This document shows positions 1 to 6,175 of a DNA stretch of 8,636 nucleotides, piece by piece. Below the pieces are notes generated by a model, which worked only from the letters and a program-made list of their open reading frames with translations, made no database searches and was not told where the DNA came from. Both the position numbers and the translations under genes were made by a program. The first letter of the stretch is position 1, and every line of letters begins with the position of its first letter. Source of the DNA: an uncultured Leptotrichiaceae bacterium (GTDB taxonomy: Bacteria; Fusobacteriota; Fusobacteriia; Fusobacteriales; Leptotrichiaceae); contig CALHVR010000064.1 of assembly GCA_938037005.1 (NCBI GenBank), positions 1 to 8,636 on the forward strand. Reading direction: 5' to 3'.

Positions 1-902
1 CTGATGGAGAAAATACATTTATACCTGGAATAATGGAACATATTGAAAGAGCAGGAGTACATAGTGGGGACTCGATTTCAATTTATCCACCACAAAGTTT
101 ATCAAAAAAAGAAATTGAAACTTTGATAGATTATACAAAAAAATTAGCTAAAGGGCTAAAAGTTAAAGGACTTATCAATATACAGTATGTTGTGAGTAAA
201 GGAGAAATATTTGTACTTGAGGTAAATCCAAGAGCTTCAAGAACGGTACCATTCTTAAGTAAAGTGACAGGAGTTCCTGTTGCAAATATAGCTATGCAAT
301 GTATTTTAGGTAAAAAATTAAGGGATTTAGGATTTACAAAAGATATTAAAGAGATAGGAAACAGTGTATCTGTAAAAGTACCTGTATTTAGCTTCCAAAA
401 ATTAAAAAATGTAGATACGACATTAGGCCCTGAAATGAAATCAACAGGAGAGGTAATTGGAACAGATATAAATCTTGAAAAAGCGTTGTATAAAGGATTA
501 ACCGCTGCAGGAATAAAAATTAAAGATTATGGTAGAGTGTTGTTTACGATAGATGATAAAAATAAAGAAAATGCGATTAAATTAGCAAAAACATTTTCAA
601 AAATAGGATTTTCAATTTTAGCAACAGAAGGAACAGGAACATATTTTGAAGGACATGGATTAAAAGTTAAAAAGGTTGGAAAAATAGATAACTCAGATTA
701 CAGTGTTTTAGATGCAATACAAAATGGAGATGTAGATATAGTAATAAATACTACAACAAAAGGTAAATCTAGTGAAAAAGATGGATTTAAAATTAGAAGA
801 AAAGCTACTGAACATGGAGTAATTTGTTTCACTTCACTAGATACTGCAAATGCACTATTAAGAGTTATTGAATCGATGAGTTTTAGTGTGAAAGAATTAT
901 AA
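1..902 (+). CDS. carB: Carbamoyl-phosphate synthase large subunit, C-terminal part (cut by window edge)
   Basis: This is the C-terminal 299 residues of the large subunit that makes carbamoyl phosphate for pyrimidine and arginine synthesis. The reading frame is already open at base 3, and the conserved stretch DGENTFIPGIMEHIERAGVH lies at the edge, so the ATG at 33 is internal and the 5' part of the gene is outside the window. Residues 1 to about 170 are the end of the second ATP-grasp domain. Q61, E73 and N75 (in INIQ and EVNPRASRTVPF) match the metal/ATP ligands known in E. coli CarB as Q829, E841 and N843. Residues about 175-290 are the MGS-like allosteric domain (ATEGTGTYFEGHG, VINTT, ending near DTANALLRVIE). 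The protein ends normally with TAA. pyrK follows after 33 bases, in the same operon. Identity is secure; the family is usually about 1,060-1,080 residues long. Confidence 0.96.
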   Translation, partial: DGENTFIPGIMEHIERAGVHSGDSISIYPPQSLSKKEIETLIDYTKKLAKGLKVKGLINIQYVVSKGEIFVLEVNPRASRTVPFLSKVTGVPVANIAMQCILGKKLRDLGFTKDIKEIGNSVSVKVPVFSFQKLKNVDTTLGPEMKSTGEVIGTDINLEKALYKGLTAAGIKIKDYGRVLFTIDDKNKENAIKLAKTFSKIGFSILATEGTGTYFEGHGLKVKKVGKIDNSDYSVLDAIQNGDVDIVINTTTKGKSSEKDGFKIRRKATEHGVICFTSLDTANALLRVIESMSFSVKEL

Positions 903-935
903 TAAAAAACAGATTGGAGAAATAGGAGAAAGTTT

Positions 936-1727
936 ATGAAAATAGAAGATTGTATTGTTGCAGAAAATAAAGAAATAGCAAAAGACACATTTAAAATGAA
1001 GATAAATGGAAGTTTTGTGGAAGAATGTAAATCTCCTGGACAATTTGTGAATATTAGAATTGGTGATGGAAAAGAATATATGTTAAGAAGACCTATTTCA
1101 ATTTCTGAAATAAATAGAGAAAAAAATCAAATTACGATTATATATAAAGTTGTTGGTGAAGGGACAAAAATTTTATCAAAACAAAAAGAGAATACAAAAA
1201 TAAATATAATAGGCCCTCTTGGAAAAGGATATGATATTTTTACCTTAAGAGAAAATCAAATTGCACTTTTAGTCGGTGGTGGGATTGGAGTTCCTCCACT
1301 GTATGAACTTGCAAAACAGTTTCATACAAAAGGGGTAAAAATTATAGCAATTTTAGGATTTAATTCAAAAGATGAAATTTTTTATGAAGAGAAATTTAAA
1401 GAATTTGGAGAAGTATATGTATCAACAGTTGATGGAAGTTATGGAACAAAAGGATTTGTAACGGATGTTATTAAAGAAAAGAATATTAATTTTGATAAAT
1501 TTTATAGTTGTGGTCCTGTTCCAATGTTGAAAGCTTTAGTTGATAATGTTGGAGAAAATGGATATATTTCTCTTGAAAATAGAATGGCTTGTGGAATAGG
1601 AGCTTGTTATGCTTGCGTGTGTAAGAAAAAAGTTAATGAAGATGTGGAGTCTTATGAAAAAAAAGTACATTATACGAGAGTTTGTTATGATGGACCTGTT
1701 TATTCAGCAAATCAAATTGAATTTTAA
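936..1727 (+). CDS. pyrK: Dihydroorotate dehydrogenase B, electron transfer subunit
   Basis: This is the 263-residue FAD and [2Fe-2S] subunit that passes electrons from PyrD (FMN) to NAD+ in the class 1B dihydroorotate dehydrogenase, an A2B2 cytoplasmic complex. Residues about 1-95 are a ferredoxin-reductase-like FAD domain with the RRPISIS motif at 51-57. Residues about 100-205 are the NAD-binding part, with LVGGGIGVPPLYELA at 112-126 and SCGPVPML at 191-198. The C-terminal cluster motif is complete: C219, C224, C227 and C250 (CGIGACYAC, then VCYDGPVY). Length is typical of PyrK. The ATG at 936 is preceded by AGGAGA at 924-929, six bases away. The adjacent class 1B pyrD supports the call over other ferredoxin-reductase-like proteins. 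Confidence 0.95.
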   Translation: MKIEDCIVAENKEIAKDTFKMKINGSFVEECKSPGQFVNIRIGDGKEYMLRRPISISEINREKNQITIIYKVVGEGTKILSKQKENTKINIIGPLGKGYDIFTLRENQIALLVGGGIGVPPLYELAKQFHTKGVKIIAILGFNSKDEIFYEEKFKEFGEVYVSTVDGSYGTKGFVTDVIKEKNINFDKFYSCGPVPMLKALVDNVGENGYISLENRMACGIGACYACVCKKKVNEDVESYEKKVHYTRVCYDGPVYSANQIEF

Positions 1728-1741
1728 AAAGGGAGAATAAA

Positions 1742-2656
1742 ATGAGTGAAAGATTAAGAGTACAAATTCCGGGATTAGATTTAAAAAATCCAATAATGCC
1801 TGCGTCAGGTTGTTTTGCATTTGGAATAGAGTATGCAGAACTTTACGATATTTCTCAACTTGGAGCGATAATGATAAAAGCAGCTACAAAAGAGCCAAGA
1901 TTTGGAAATCCTACACCTAGAGTGGCTGAAAGCTCAAGTGGGATGTTAAATGCGATAGGACTTCAAAATCCGGGAGTTGATGAAATAATAAAAAATCAAT
2001 TAAAACAATTAGAGAATTATGATGTGCCAATAATTGCAAATGTTGCAGGAAGTGATATTGAAGACTATGTGTATGTGGCAGATAAAATATCTAAAGCACC
2101 TAATGTAAAAGCATTGGAGCTTAATATATCTTGCCCTAATGTTAAACATGGTGGAATACAGTTTGGAACAGATCCAGATGTTGCAAGAAATTTAACTGAA
2201 AAAGTAAAAGCTGTGTCATCTGTCCCTGTCTATGTAAAATTATCTCCAAATGTGACAGACATTGTTACGATGGCAAAAGCAGTTGAAGTAGGTGGAGCTG
2301 ACGGACTTACAATGATAAATACTTTAGTTGGTATAGTCCTTGATAGAAAAACAGGAAAGCCGATAATTGCAAATACAACAGGAGGATTATCAGGACCAGC
2401 TATAAAGCCTGTAGCAATTAGAATGGTATACCAAGTAGCTCAAGCAGTGAATATTCCAATAATTGGAATGGGTGGAGTTATGGATGAATGGGATGTAATT
2501 GACTTTATCTCTGCTGGTGCAAGTGCAGTAGCTGTAGGAACTGCAAACTTTACAGATCCGTTAGTTTGTCCTAAAATAATTAACAATTTAGAGTCAGTAC
2601 TTGATAAACTTGGAGTAAATCATATTTTAGAGTTAAAAGGGAGAGCTTTTAGATAG
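1742..2656 (+). CDS. pyrD: Dihydroorotate dehydrogenase class 1B, catalytic subunit
   Basis: This FMN-dependent TIM-barrel enzyme oxidises dihydroorotate to orotate, the fourth step of UMP synthesis. The 304 residues match the family length. Visible features are the substrate and FMN region ASGCFAFG (21-28), IMIKAATKEPRFGNPTPR (43-60), GLQNPGV (73-79), the catalytic-base cysteine C131 in LNISCPNVKHGG (the class 1 hallmark; class 2 enzymes have serine), VKLSPN (165-170), and the phosphate-binding NTTGGLSGPAIKP (211-223) and IGMGGV (241-246). Adjacency to pyrK, 14 bases upstream, makes it class 1B (pyrDB), which uses NAD+ through PyrK rather than fumarate. GGGAG at 1731-1735 sits six bases before the ATG. 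Confidence 0.96.
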   Translation: MSERLRVQIPGLDLKNPIMPASGCFAFGIEYAELYDISQLGAIMIKAATKEPRFGNPTPRVAESSSGMLNAIGLQNPGVDEIIKNQLKQLENYDVPIIANVAGSDIEDYVYVADKISKAPNVKALELNISCPNVKHGGIQFGTDPDVARNLTEKVKAVSSVPVYVKLSPNVTDIVTMAKAVEVGGADGLTMINTLVGIVLDRKTGKPIIANTTGGLSGPAIKPVAIRMVYQVAQAVNIPIIGMGGVMDEWDVIDFISAGASAVAVGTANFTDPLVCPKIINNLESVLDKLGVNHILELKGRAFR

Positions 2657-2672
2657 AATATAAGGAGGAAAT

Positions 2673-3386
2673 ATGAAAAAAGAAGTAATAATTGCTTTAG
2701 ATTTTCCAACATTAGAAAAAACTTTAGACTTTTTAGATAAATTTAAAGAAGAAAAATTATTTGTAAAAGTTGGAATGGAGTTGTATTTACAAAATGGACC
2801 GATAGTAATTGATAAAATAAAAAAAAGAGGACACAAAATCTTTTTAGATTTAAAATTACACGATATTCCTAATACTGTATACTCAGCTGCAAAAGGTTTA
2901 GCTAAATTTAATATAGATATTTTAACTGTCCATGCAGCTGGAGGAAGCGAAATGCTAAAAGGAGCTAAAAGAGCTATGGTAGAAGCAGGAGTAAATACGA
3001 AAGTTATCGCGATAACTCAACTTACCTCAACAAGTGAGGAAGATATGAGAAAAGAGCAAAATATTCAAACAAGTATAGAGGAATCTGTTTTAAATTATAC
3101 CAAACTTGCAAAAGAAAGTGGAGTTGATGGAGTTGTATCTTCTGTTCTTGAAACAAAGAAAATTAGAGAACAAAGTGGAAAAGACTTCATTATAATAAAT
3201 CCGGGAATTAGACTTGCGGAAGATGGGAAAGGGGATCAAAAAAGGGTTGCAACACCAATAGATGCAAATAGAGACGGTGCTAGTTATATTGTGGTTGGAA
3301 GATCAATAACTGGAAACGAAAATCCGGAAGAAAGATATAGACTTATAAAAAATATGTTTGAAATGGGAGATGAGTACATTGGATAG
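2673..3386 (+). CDS. pyrF: Orotidine 5'-phosphate decarboxylase
   Basis: This enzyme decarboxylates OMP to UMP, the last step of the pathway. The 237 residues are typical of the bacterial short form (group I). Visible motifs are ALD at 8-10, the catalytic D59-x-K61-x-x-D64 in FLDLKLHDIPNTV, TVHAAGG at 85-91, AITQLTS at 113-119, and the C-terminal phosphate-binding NPGIR (176-180) and VVGRSITGNENP (207-218), with R210 in the expected place. The start is well supported by a near-perfect ribosome site, AAGGAGG at 2662-2668, four bases before the ATG. The gap from pyrD is 16 bases. Its last 17 bases overlap pyrE if pyrE starts at 3370. Nothing is missing. Confidence 0.96.
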   Translation: MKKEVIIALDFPTLEKTLDFLDKFKEEKLFVKVGMELYLQNGPIVIDKIKKRGHKIFLDLKLHDIPNTVYSAAKGLAKFNIDILTVHAAGGSEMLKGAKRAMVEAGVNTKVIAITQLTSTSEEDMRKEQNIQTSIEESVLNYTKLAKESGVDGVVSSVLETKKIREQSGKDFIIINPGIRLAEDGKGDQKRVATPIDANRDGASYIVVGRSITGNENPEERYRLIKNMFEMGDEYIG

Positions 3387-3993
3387 AGAGATTATTAAAT
3401 TATTATTAGAGATTAAAGCAGTAGAGTTAAGAGCAGATAAAGAAAATTGGTTTACGTGGACATCAGGAATAAAATCGCCAATATATTGCGATAATAGACT
3501 TACAATGTCGTTTCCTAAAATAAGAAAGCAAATAGCAGAAGGTTTTGTTGAAAAAATAAAAGAATTGTATCCAGATGTAGATTATATTGTTGGTACTGCT
3601 ACGGCTGGTATTCCTCATGCCGCTTGGATAAGTGACATTATGGACTTACCAATGCTTTACGTTAGAAGTTCTGCTAAAGGGCATGGAAAATCAAATCAAA
3701 TTGAAGGAAAGTATGAAAAAGGGAAAAAAGTTGTAGTAATTGAGGACTTAATTTCAACTGGAAAATCATCAGTTATTGCAGCTCAAGCACTTCAAAAAGA
3801 AGGAATGGAAGTGTTAGGAGTTGTCGCAATATTTAGTTATAACTTGAATAAAGCAAAAGAGAAATTTGATGAAGCTAAAATACCATTCACAACACTTACA
3901 AATTATGATGTATTGCTGGAACTTGCAAAAGAAACGGGGCTTATTGGAGAGAAAGAAAGTCAAATTTTAATTGAATGGAGAAATGGGTTGTAG
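3370..3993 (+). CDS. pyrE: Orotate phosphoribosyltransferase
   Basis: This enzyme joins orotate to PRPP to give OMP, which PyrF then decarboxylates. From the ATG at 3370 it is 207 residues, the usual length. Conserved blocks are FTWTSGIKSPIYCDNR (28-43), VGTATAGIPHAAW (74-86), the flexible-loop KGHGKSNQIEG (103-113) and the PRPP-binding loop VVVIEDLISTGKSS (121-134). The start is uncertain among TTG 3358, ATG 3370 and TTG 3379. The only good ribosome site, GGGAG at 3365-3369, abuts ATG 3370 with no spacing but lies nine bases before TTG 3379. ATG 3370 is chosen because it is a standard codon and the overlap with pyrF allows translational coupling. It is the last gene of the operon here; no clear terminator follows. 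Confidence 0.94.
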   Translation: MSTLDREIIKLLLEIKAVELRADKENWFTWTSGIKSPIYCDNRLTMSFPKIRKQIAEGFVEKIKELYPDVDYIVGTATAGIPHAAWISDIMDLPMLYVRSSAKGHGKSNQIEGKYEKGKKVVVIEDLISTGKSSVIAAQALQKEGMEVLGVVAIFSYNLNKAKEKFDEAKIPFTTLTNYDVLLELAKETGLIGEKESQILIEWRNGL

Positions 3994-4073
3994 ATAGAAG
4001 AAAGTACTAAAATTTATACATTTGAGGTTAAAAATTATAAAAATGAAATAATAAAAATTCTATTGAGTGTTTG

Positions 4074-4102
4074 TGAACAAAATAAATTTAATGTGGTAAA
4101 AT
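4074..4102 (+). promoter_or_regulatory. Probable promoter of the interrupted small gene
   Basis: A -10 box TAAAAT at 4097-4102 lies 17 bases after TGAACA at 4074-4079, which matches four of six -35 consensus bases. It is followed after 17 bases by a clear ribosome site (AGGAG, 4120-4124) and the ATG at 4134. In DNA this AT-rich, promoter-like words are common; the position in front of a good ribosome site is the main support. Confidence 0.4.
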
Positions 4103-4133
4103 TCTTATAAACTAACAATAGGAGCTGATAAAA

Positions 4134-4265
4134 ATGAAATATACATTTATGTTAAAAGATAGATAAACAGGGAAAACAACAAGTGTGAAAGTGGAAGCAA
4201 AAATATGTGACGAGGCAAAAGCTAAAGCATTGGCACTTTATGGTGTTGCCTATGAGGTAAAATAA
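4134..4265 (+). pseudogene. Small hypothetical protein gene with in-frame TAA at codon 11
   Basis: An ATG nine bases after AGGAG (4120-4124) opens a 43-codon frame. It reads MKYTFMLKDR, then TAA at 4164-4166, and continues in the same frame as TGKTTSVKVEA, KICDEAKAKA and LALYGVAYEVK to a TAA at 4263-4265. The part after the stop has protein-like composition (a TGKTTSVKVEA strand, then a DEAKAKALAL helix), so the two halves look like one small alpha/beta protein broken by a single nonsense change, for example AAA to TAA. I do not recognise a named family and assign no function. An in-frame GTG at 4182 could in principle restart translation for a 27-residue product, but its ribosome site is poor. 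A sequencing error is also possible. Confidence 0.5.
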
Positions 4266-4334
4266 TATAAAATAGCCTAATAAAATAAATTAAAATAAAA
4301 TTGTAAAATAAAGTATTACACTTTATAAAAAAAA

Positions 4335-4407
4335 GAACCATAATATAATTTTCTATGGTATGATTAGTTTAGACTACAAAATACCAAAGGAGAAAATATT
4401 ATGGTTC
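4335..4407. repeat. 12-bp perfect inverted repeat enclosing the ribosome site of the IS30-like remnant
   Basis: GAACCATAATAT at 4335-4346 is the exact reverse complement of ATATTATGGTTC at 4396-4407; allowing a three-base bulge extends the match inward to TTTC/GAAA. The right arm contains the ATG at 4401, and the ribosome-site-like AAAGGAG (4386-4392) lies just inside it. A smaller alternative pairing uses the same left arm: ACCATA 4338-4343 with TATGGT 4354-4359. A transcript entering from upstream could fold so as to hide the start codon, as is known for several insertion sequences. Whether this was a terminal repeat of the element cannot be decided here. Confidence 0.45.
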
Positions 4408-4494
4408 AATAGGTTATATAATAAAAATAGAAATGGTAAACATTTAACTTATATTGAAAAAGAGAAAATATCTACAGACATCGCATATCATTGA
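4401..4494 (+). pseudogene. Remnant of an IS30-like transposase, N-terminal start only
   Basis: After AAAGGAG at 4386-4392, ATG at 4401 reads MVQ and then TAG. One frame over (codons from 4402), the DNA reads RLYNKNRNGKHLTYIEKEKI and then a short unrelated tail to TGA at 4492-4494. The KHLTYIEKEKI segment resembles the beginning of IS30-family transposases, where K-H-L-T-x-x-E-R-x-x-I leads into the first helix-turn-helix. A one-base insertion or two-base deletion after codon 3 has broken the frame. The rest of the helix-turn-helix and the whole DDE catalytic core are absent. The match is short, so the family call is tentative. It is non-functional. Confidence 0.45.
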
Positions 4495-4533
4495 CATTTG
4501 TATAATACTTTTAGTTGTAAATTAAAGAACTAA

Positions 4534-4561
4534 TTGATTATTAAAAAAAATATGATAATAT
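4534..4561 (+). promoter_or_regulatory. Probable tetR promoter
   Basis: TTGATT at 4534-4539 and TAATAT at 4556-4561 are separated by 16 bases, and the -10 box abuts the palindrome at 4561-4583. Repressor binding there would block transcription start, giving autoregulation. The ribosome site is AAGGTG at 4587-4592. The region is nearly all A and T, so the exact boxes are uncertain. Confidence 0.4.
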
Positions 4562-4583
4562 ATAGATACTAAGAGTATGTATA
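4561..4583. promoter_or_regulatory. Predicted TetR-family operator O1 (autoregulatory)
   Basis: This is a 23-bp palindrome with 10-bp arms and a 3-base centre: TATAGATACT, AAG, AGTATGTATA. One arm position breaks the symmetry. It shares the core TACT-NNN-AGTATGTA with the second palindrome at 5265-5287, which lies in front of the next gene. Size, symmetry and position (between the -10 box and the start codon) are typical of TetR-family operators. Binding by the adjacent regulator is inferred. Confidence 0.6.
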
Positions 4584-4597
4584 TTTAAGGTGATTTT

Positions 4598-5236
4598 ATG
4601 GCTAGAAATAAATATCCTGAAAAAAGTAAGGAGTTAATACTTGATGTATCTAAAAAATTATTTATTGAGAAAGGGTTTGATAGGACAAGTATTCAAGATA
4701 TTATCAATCAACTTGGTGGAATGACGAAGGGAGTTATTTATCATCATTTTAAATCAAAAATGGATATTTTAAATGCAATTATAGGAATTAATGATGAAAA
4801 GTTGTTGACTGAAGAATGGATAGGAAATAATGGTTTGGAGAAGCTTCAGTATATATTAGTAAAATCGTTGAGTGATTATAAGAAATTTTCAACTTTATAT
4901 ACAATGAAAATTTCACTAAAAAGTCCAAGTATATTATTTGAACAATATAATATGTCATATAATTTTTTAATTCCTAAAATAAATGAAATAATACATCTTG
5001 GAATTATGGATGGATCCATTAAAACAAATTTTCCTGAAGAAACTGCTGAAATAATAGTTATGTATTTTAATTTGATTATAGGATTAAGAATTACTGAATT
5101 AACGCAACAAGAATTAATTAGGAAGTTTGAATTTATTAGAAATATGTTAAAAGTATTAAATGTACCTGTTATTTCAGATGAAATTTTTAGTGATATGATT
5201 GAACTAGCAAAATATATTTCAACAACAAAAAAATAA
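4598..5236 (+). CDS. TetR/AcrR-family transcriptional regulator
   Basis: This is a 212-residue one-component repressor. Residues about 10-57 form the TetR DNA-binding domain: helix 1 KELILDVSKKLFIEKGFDRT, then the helix-turn-helix SIQDIINQLGGMTKGVIYHHF with the diagnostic YHHFKSK and following LNAII. The remaining 150 residues are a helical ligand-binding and dimerisation domain without recognisable specificity, so the inducer is unknown. The start at 4598 is supported by AAGGTG five bases upstream. The gene has its own promoter and operator, and a second copy of the operator lies in front of the following hydrolase gene, so it probably represses itself and that gene. The usual family length is 190-220 residues. 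No transport gene is adjacent, which argues against a simple efflux-pump regulator. Confidence 0.92.
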   Translation: MARNKYPEKSKELILDVSKKLFIEKGFDRTSIQDIINQLGGMTKGVIYHHFKSKMDILNAIIGINDEKLLTEEWIGNNGLEKLQYILVKSLSDYKKFSTLYTMKISLKSPSILFEQYNMSYNFLIPKINEIIHLGIMDGSIKTNFPEETAEIIVMYFNLIIGLRITELTQQELIRKFEFIRNMLKVLNVPVISDEIFSDMIELAKYISTTKK

Positions 5237-5259
5237 GCTACTTAAAAGTTTATTTTTTT
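5227..5259 (+). terminator. AT-rich hairpin at the end of tetR, possible terminator
   Basis: A run of seven A then TAAGCT (5227-5239) can pair with AGTTTA then a run of seven T (5247-5259), a 13-bp stem with one G-T pair and a seven-base loop, overlapping the tetR stop codon. The right arm is itself a T-tract, as in bidirectional intrinsic terminators. There are few G-C pairs, so the stem is weak. Confidence 0.4.
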
Positions 5260-5264
5260 ACACT

Positions 5265-5287
5265 TTTACATACTGATAGTATGTAAA
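5265..5287. promoter_or_regulatory. Predicted TetR-family operator O2 in front of the hydrolase gene
   Basis: This is a perfect 23-bp palindrome with 10-bp arms and a 3-base centre: TTTACATACT, GAT, AGTATGTAAA. The same core as O1 (TACT-NNN-AGTATGTA) is present, which makes chance unlikely even in AT-rich DNA. A possible -35 TTTACA at 5257-5262 and a weak -10 TATGTA at 5280-5285 (17-base gap) would put the operator across the promoter. The hydrolase ATG follows 86 bases later. Repression by the TetR-family protein upstream is inferred. Confidence 0.65.
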
Positions 5288-5372
5288 GAAGAGAAAAGTG
5301 AGAGATTTACTCTGAAGTTTATTTATATAAGCAATTTTAATAAATTCTGTTAAGTAAAGAGAGGTATAATTT

Positions 5373-6002
5373 ATGACAAAAATTTTTATTCATGGACTTG
5401 GACAGTCAGTATTTGCGTGGGATGATGTAAAGAAATATATAGAAGGAAAAGCTAAATATATTAATTTATTGAAGCGTGAAGATATATATGAAGATATATA
5501 CAAAGTTTTATACAATTTATTGTGTAAAGAGTGTGACGATGAATATGGAAAAGTAGATTTATGTGGACTCTCGTTAGGTGGAGTTTTAGCTATGCAGTAT
5601 GCAATTGAATTTCCAGAAAAAGTTAGATCTTTAGTTCTTATAAATTCTCCGTATCAAGTATCTGATACATTATTAAATTTGCAAAAATATATTTTTAAAC
5701 TTATGCCATCTGTATTATTTAAGCAAGGATTTTCTAAAATGGATTGTTTAAAAATAATTGATGCTGTTAAAGAAAAAAATTCTATAAAAGTTAGTAGTAT
5801 AAAAATACCTACTTTAATTATTTATGGAGAAAAAGATAGTATTAATAAAAAATCTGCATTTAAATTATCAAGAGATATAAAAGATTCTAAATTAATAGAG
5901 ATTAAAAAATCAAATCATCAAATTAACATCGAACAACCAAAAAAGTTAGCTGATGAAATAAATATTTTTTGGAGGTATATAAATGAAATAAATATGGAGT
6001 AG
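5373..6002 (+). CDS. Alpha/beta hydrolase, small esterase or lipase-like
   Basis: This is a 209-residue cytoplasmic hydrolase of the alpha/beta fold with no signal peptide or membrane segment. The triad is visible: nucleophile S67 in CGLSLGG (64-70), acid D155 in YGEKDS (151-156) and H182 in KSNHQINIEQP. The oxyanion-hole HG is at 7-8 in IFIHGLGQS. The cap between strand 6 and the acid is short, and the protein is smaller than typical 250-300-residue family members but has all core elements. The substrate cannot be read from the sequence. AGAGG at 5360-5364 is eight bases before the ATG. The upstream palindrome shared with tetR implies induction when the regulator's ligand is present, perhaps an ester or acyl compound the enzyme cleaves. 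The next gene, ribF, has its own promoter. Confidence 0.88.
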   Translation: MTKIFIHGLGQSVFAWDDVKKYIEGKAKYINLLKREDIYEDIYKVLYNLLCKECDDEYGKVDLCGLSLGGVLAMQYAIEFPEKVRSLVLINSPYQVSDTLLNLQKYIFKLMPSVLFKQGFSKMDCLKIIDAVKEKNSIKVSSIKIPTLIIYGEKDSINKKSAFKLSRDIKDSKLIEIKKSNHQINIEQPKKLADEINIFWRYINEINME

Positions 6003-6109
6003 TTGAAAATAAAGTTATTTAATATAAAAATAAAATATTGAATGAATAATTATCTTAGAAAATTATTTTATGAAAAAATCCAATTTACAAAAATTTCAAT
6101 AAAAAATAA

Positions 6110-6138
6110 TTGATTTTAAAATACTTTCAATATATAAT
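6110..6138 (+). promoter_or_regulatory. Promoter of ribF-scpA
   Basis: TTGATT at 6110-6115 and a perfect TATAAT at 6133-6138 are separated by 17 bases, 37 bases before the ribF ATG. A second overlapping TATAAT at 6138-6143 has unsuitable spacing. The 170-base gap is otherwise AT-rich sequence, with one weak all-AT hairpin (6045-6051 with 6061-6067). The short leader leaves no room for an FMN riboswitch. Confidence 0.6.
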
Positions 6139-6175
6139 ATAATAGTGTAAACTAAAAAGAAAGTGATATTAAAAA

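Larger units (their letters stand above)
3994..4597. other. 604-base intergenic stretch with decayed genes
   Basis: No intact gene is visible between pyrE and the tetR gene. In order the stretch holds about 80 AT-rich bases without a recognisable terminator, a promoter and ribosome site for a nonsense-interrupted 43-codon gene, a 7-bp hairpin at 4308-4326 (ATAAAGT, loop ATTAC, ACTTTAT) without a following U-tract, a 12-bp inverted repeat, the remains of an IS30-like transposase start, and the promoter-operator region of tetR. The mixture of broken genes and repeats suggests a site where mobile DNA has landed and eroded. Confidence 0.7.

Noticed and set aside
698..988. 96-residue minus-strand ORF
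   Set aside because: It lies opposite the end of carB and the start of pyrK, both firmly identified, and has no recognisable domain.
2633..2836. 67-residue minus-strand ORF
   Set aside because: It lies opposite the pyrD end and pyrF start; a shadow of real coding DNA.
4164..4166. Alternative genetic code reading TAA as an amino acid
   Set aside because: The certain genes around it (pyrK, pyrF, ribF) do not carry internal TAA, and several certain genes end in TAA.
4308..4326. 7-bp hairpin ATAAAGT/ACTTTAT as a terminator
   Set aside because: The stem is short and AT-rich, and it is followed by A residues rather than T on the plus strand.
4491..4506. TTGACA followed closely by TATAAT
   Set aside because: The boxes are only four bases apart, so they cannot act together as a promoter.
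3994..4600. A second chimeric join between the pyr operon and the tetR module
   Set aside because: GC is somewhat higher in the pyr genes than in tetR, but both sides look like AT-rich fusobacterial DNA, and no gene is cut except small decayed ones.
6003..6175. Possible FMN riboswitch before ribF
   Set aside because: The leader after the promoter is under 40 bases and none of the conserved RFN-element G-rich segments is present.
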